From the NCBI GenBank assembly GCA_023375785.1, contig SZWC01004847.1:62498-126497 (forward strand): a stretch of 64,000 nt of DNA. The letters run 5' to 3'. Every line of letters begins with the position of its first letter. Position 1 is the stretch's first letter. Positions 61,201-64,000 of this stretch are shown one piece after another. This DNA is from Penium margaritaceum. Taxonomy: Eukaryota; Streptophyta; Zygnematophyceae; Desmidiales; Peniaceae. Below the pieces are notes generated by a model. That model worked only from the letters and a program-made list of their open reading frames with translations. It searched no databases and was not told where the DNA came from. A program made the translations under genes and the position numbers.

Positions 61201-64000
61201 CAATAGGTTGGGAACACTTGTTATCAACTAGCAAGTACAAAGACCTTCAACAAATAGTGGCACGTTGTGGCTTGTGTGTACAGTGACCAGCCAAAGGATG
61301 CATACGTCACTAATTATGACCAAAGAAGTCCACTATGTGTGGTCAACATTGAGAACTCATAACACAAGTCACAAATGGTCAGAGGGAGACAATGGTTTGG
61401 GAACCCTATGTATGGACTGCAAAGCACAAAGAACTTCAATACGTAGTGGCATGGTTTGGCTACTATGCACACCAAACAAACAAACTAGGCATATTTCACT
61501 GTCCATGACCAAAGTATTTCTGTAAGGGTGGTCAATGTGTACAACCCATGACACGAGTATCAAGTGGTCAAAGGGGGAAACAATGGTGTTGGAAAATTAG
61601 TTTTCAACTAGCAAGTACAACGACCTTCAATAAGTAGTAGCACGATGTGGCTACCATGTGCAATGACCGACCAAAGTAGGCATATGTACTGCCTTTGACC
61701 GAAGAAATCCGAAGTGTGTGGTTATCGCTGAAAACTCATAATACGAGTGACAAATGGTCAAAGGGTGGAAACAATAGTTTGGGAACACCAGGTATCAACT
61801 AGCAAGCACAAGGACCTTCAATAAGTAGTGGCACGGTTTGGCTACCATGTACAATGACCAACCAAAGTAGGCATGTGTTACTGACCATGGTCAAACAATG
61901 TTACTATGTGTGGTCAACCTTGACAACTCATAACACGAGTCACAAATGGTCAGAGGGGGATACAATGGTTTTTGAATACTAGTTATCGACTAGCAAGTAC
62001 AAATACCTTCAATATGTAGTGGCACAATGTGGCTATCGTGCACAGTGATCAACCAAAGTACGCATATGTCACCGACCATGACCAAAGAATTTTTCATGTG
62101 GTCAACGTTGACAACTCACAAAAAAAGTCACAGATAGTTAGAGGGGGTAACAATGGTTTGGGAACACTGGCTATCAACTAGAAAGCACAAAGACCTTCAG
62201 TACGTAGTAACATAGCGTGGCAACCACGTACAGTGACAAACCAAAGTAGGCATATGCTTCTAACCATGACCAAAAACAATTCACAGTTTGTGGTCAACGT
62301 TGAAAACTCATAACACGAGTCACAAATGGTCAGAGGGGAAAACAATGGGTTGGGAACACTAGTTGTCAACTAGCAAGTACAAAGACTTTCCACAAGTAGT
62401 GGCACGGAGTGGCTAGCGTGCAAAGTGACCAACCAAAGGATGCATACGTCTCTGACCATGACCAGAGAGGTCCACTATGTGTCGTCAACATTGACAACTC
62501 ATAACATGAGTCACAAATGGTCAGAGGGAGAGACAATGGTTTGGGAACCCTATGTATCAACTACAAAGGACAAATAACTTCAGTACGTAGTTGCACAGTG
62601 TGGCTACTATGCAAACCAAACAACCAAACTAGGCATATGTCAGTGACCATGACCAAAGAATTTCAGTATGGGTGGTCCACGTTCGCAACCCAAAACACGA
62701 GTCAAAAATGGTTAAAGGGGGAAACAATGGTTTCGGAATATTAGTTTTCAGCTAGCAAATACAATGACATTCAATAAGTAGTAGCACGGTGTGGCTACCA
62801 TGCACAGTGACGGACTAAAGTAGGCATATGTACTGCCTTTGACCAAAGAAATCCGCTGTGTTTGGTCAACGTTGACAACTCATAATGTGAGCAACAAATG
62901 GTCAGAGGGGGAAACAATGGTGTCAGAATATTAGTTTTCAACGACAAGTACAAGTAAGCAAGTACAACGACCTTGAATAAGTAGTGTCACGTTGTGGGTA
63001 CCATGCACAATGACCAACCAAAGTACGAATATGTACTGCCTTTGACCAAAGAAATCCGCTGTGTGTGGTCAACATTGACAACTCATAATACAAGTCACAA
63101 ATGGTCAGAGGGGGGAACAATGGGTTGGGAATACCAGGTATCAACTAGCAAGCACAATGCCCTTCAATAAGTAGTGTCACTGTGAGGCTACCATGTACAA
63201 TGACCAACCAAAGTAGGCATGTGTCACTGACCATGACCAAAGAATGTCACTATGTGTGGTCAACCTTGACAACACATAACACGAGTCACAAATGGTCAGA
63301 GGGGGGAACAATGGTTCGTGAATACCAGTTATCGATAAGCAAGTACAAAGACCTCAATATGTAGTAGTGCAGCGTGGCTACCATGCACAGTGACCATCCA
63401 AAGAATGCATATGTCACTGACCATGACCAAAGAACTTCACTTGATGTGGTCAACGTTGACAGCTCACAACAAGTGTCACAGATAGTCAGAGGGGGAAACA
63501 ATGGTTTGGGAACACTGGCTCTCAACTAGAAAGCACAAAGACATTCAATACGTAGTGACACGGCGTGGCAACCAAGTAGAGTGACAAACCAACGTAGGCA
63601 TATGCCACTAAACATGACCAAAAGAATCGCACAGTGTGTGGTCAACGCTGAAAACTCATAACACGAGTCACAAATGGTCAGAGGGGGGAACAATGGGTTG
63701 GGACCACTAGTTATCAACTAGCAAGTACAACGACTTTCAACATGTAGTGGCACCGTGTGGCTAGCGTGCACAGTGACCAGCCAAAGGATGCATACGTCAC
63801 TAACTATGACCAAAGAAATCCACTATGTGTGGTCAACATTGACCACTCATAACACGAGTCACAAAAGGTCAGAGGGAGAGACAATGGTTTGGAAAACCTA
63901 TGTATCGAGGAGAAAGGACAGAGAACTTCAATACGTAGTGGCACGTTGTGGCTAATATGCACACCAAAAAACCAAACAAGGCATTTGTCACTGACCATGA
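49244..64000. repeat. 190-bp satellite with 6-mer higher-order structure, main segment
   Basis: About 77 monomers of about 190 bp run to the window edge. The ctagcgtgcac monomer type (or close variants) recurs at 49829, 50972, 52115, 53068, 54214, 55360, 56501, 57836, 58978, 60125, 61271, 62413 and 63761. Most steps are 1141-1147 bp (six monomers); one is 953 bp (five) and two are 1335 and 1348 bp (seven). Successive monomers differ by fixed variants, such as aggcatatgtactgcctttgacc and ttcacttcatgtggtc, confirming a higher-order unit. Small frames (60-86 residues, MWLACTVTNQRMHTS type) recur with the monomers and are not called as genes. No other feature is seen. Confidence 0.96.

Noticed and set aside
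49440-63955. Repeated small frames of 60-86 residues (MWLACTVTNQRMHTS type) as a peptide family
   Set aside because: They recur with the satellite monomer, lack conserved ends, and are lost or shifted by ordinary monomer variants.

Overview
The window is almost entirely repetitive nuclear DNA and I see no confident single-copy host gene in it. The lineage clues point to a streptophyte (charophyte alga or land plant). Three LTR elements carry, or belong to a family carrying, the plant-style primer site TGGTATCAGAGC (start-methionine tRNA 3' end). A Copia element has a primer site matching the anticodon arm of the plant initiator tRNA. There is also a hAT transposase of the DUF659 type common in plants. 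The very long arrays made me think of a repeat-rich alga such as Chara, but that is a guess. The species cannot be fixed from this sequence.

Layout from left to right. (1) 1-9975: a minisatellite with a 10-bp unit (GCGAGTGGTT). Inside it is a perfectly regular 39-bp higher-order block (5105-7585) and a 110-bp block (about 8540-9030). (2) 9976-11496: a minus-strand, incomplete non-autonomous LTR element (A). (3) 11497-13035: an array of an unrelated 11-bp unit (CCCTAGTTGCG). (4) 13036-21952 and 25084-34598: an array of a third short unit, 11 bp (ACTCTGGCACA). It carries separate homogenised blocks with periods 143, 55, 197, 110 and 77 bp and a 468-base assembly gap. The array is split by a plus-strand LTR element (B, 21953-25083) related to A. 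(5) 34599-64000: a satellite with monomers of about 190 bp. Its basic higher-order unit is a 6-mer of about 1143 bp, and a still larger block of about 4.77 kb is itself duplicated. Three elements interrupt this satellite: a Copia element (35166-39125, minus), a hAT DNA transposon (41202-45300, plus) and a third LTR element of the A/B family (C, 45487-49243, plus).

Every protein-coding trace belongs to a mobile element. The Copia fossil has gag, zinc-knuckle, protease and integrase parts. Elements A, B and C carry only a short gag-like frame and look like non-autonomous (LARD or TR-GAG type) derivatives. The hAT transposase is a pseudogene in this assembly. Target-site duplications show that the Copia, hAT and C elements inserted into already existing satellite. 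By LTR divergence counted by eye, Copia (about 2.5%) is much younger than C (about 10% or more).

The most interesting signals are regulatory and structural. The Copia LTR carries conserved heat-shock-element-like palindromes and a tRNA-like A-box/B-box pair. Copia and the A/B/C family appear to use two different parts of the same initiator tRNA as primer. Elements B and C share a five-unit internal G-box repeat with conserved spacing. The satellite is organised in three nested levels. The hAT ends are packed with CGACTTG motifs. Single-N positions in hAT and Copia look like assembly joins, and one of them duplicates part of the hAT gene.
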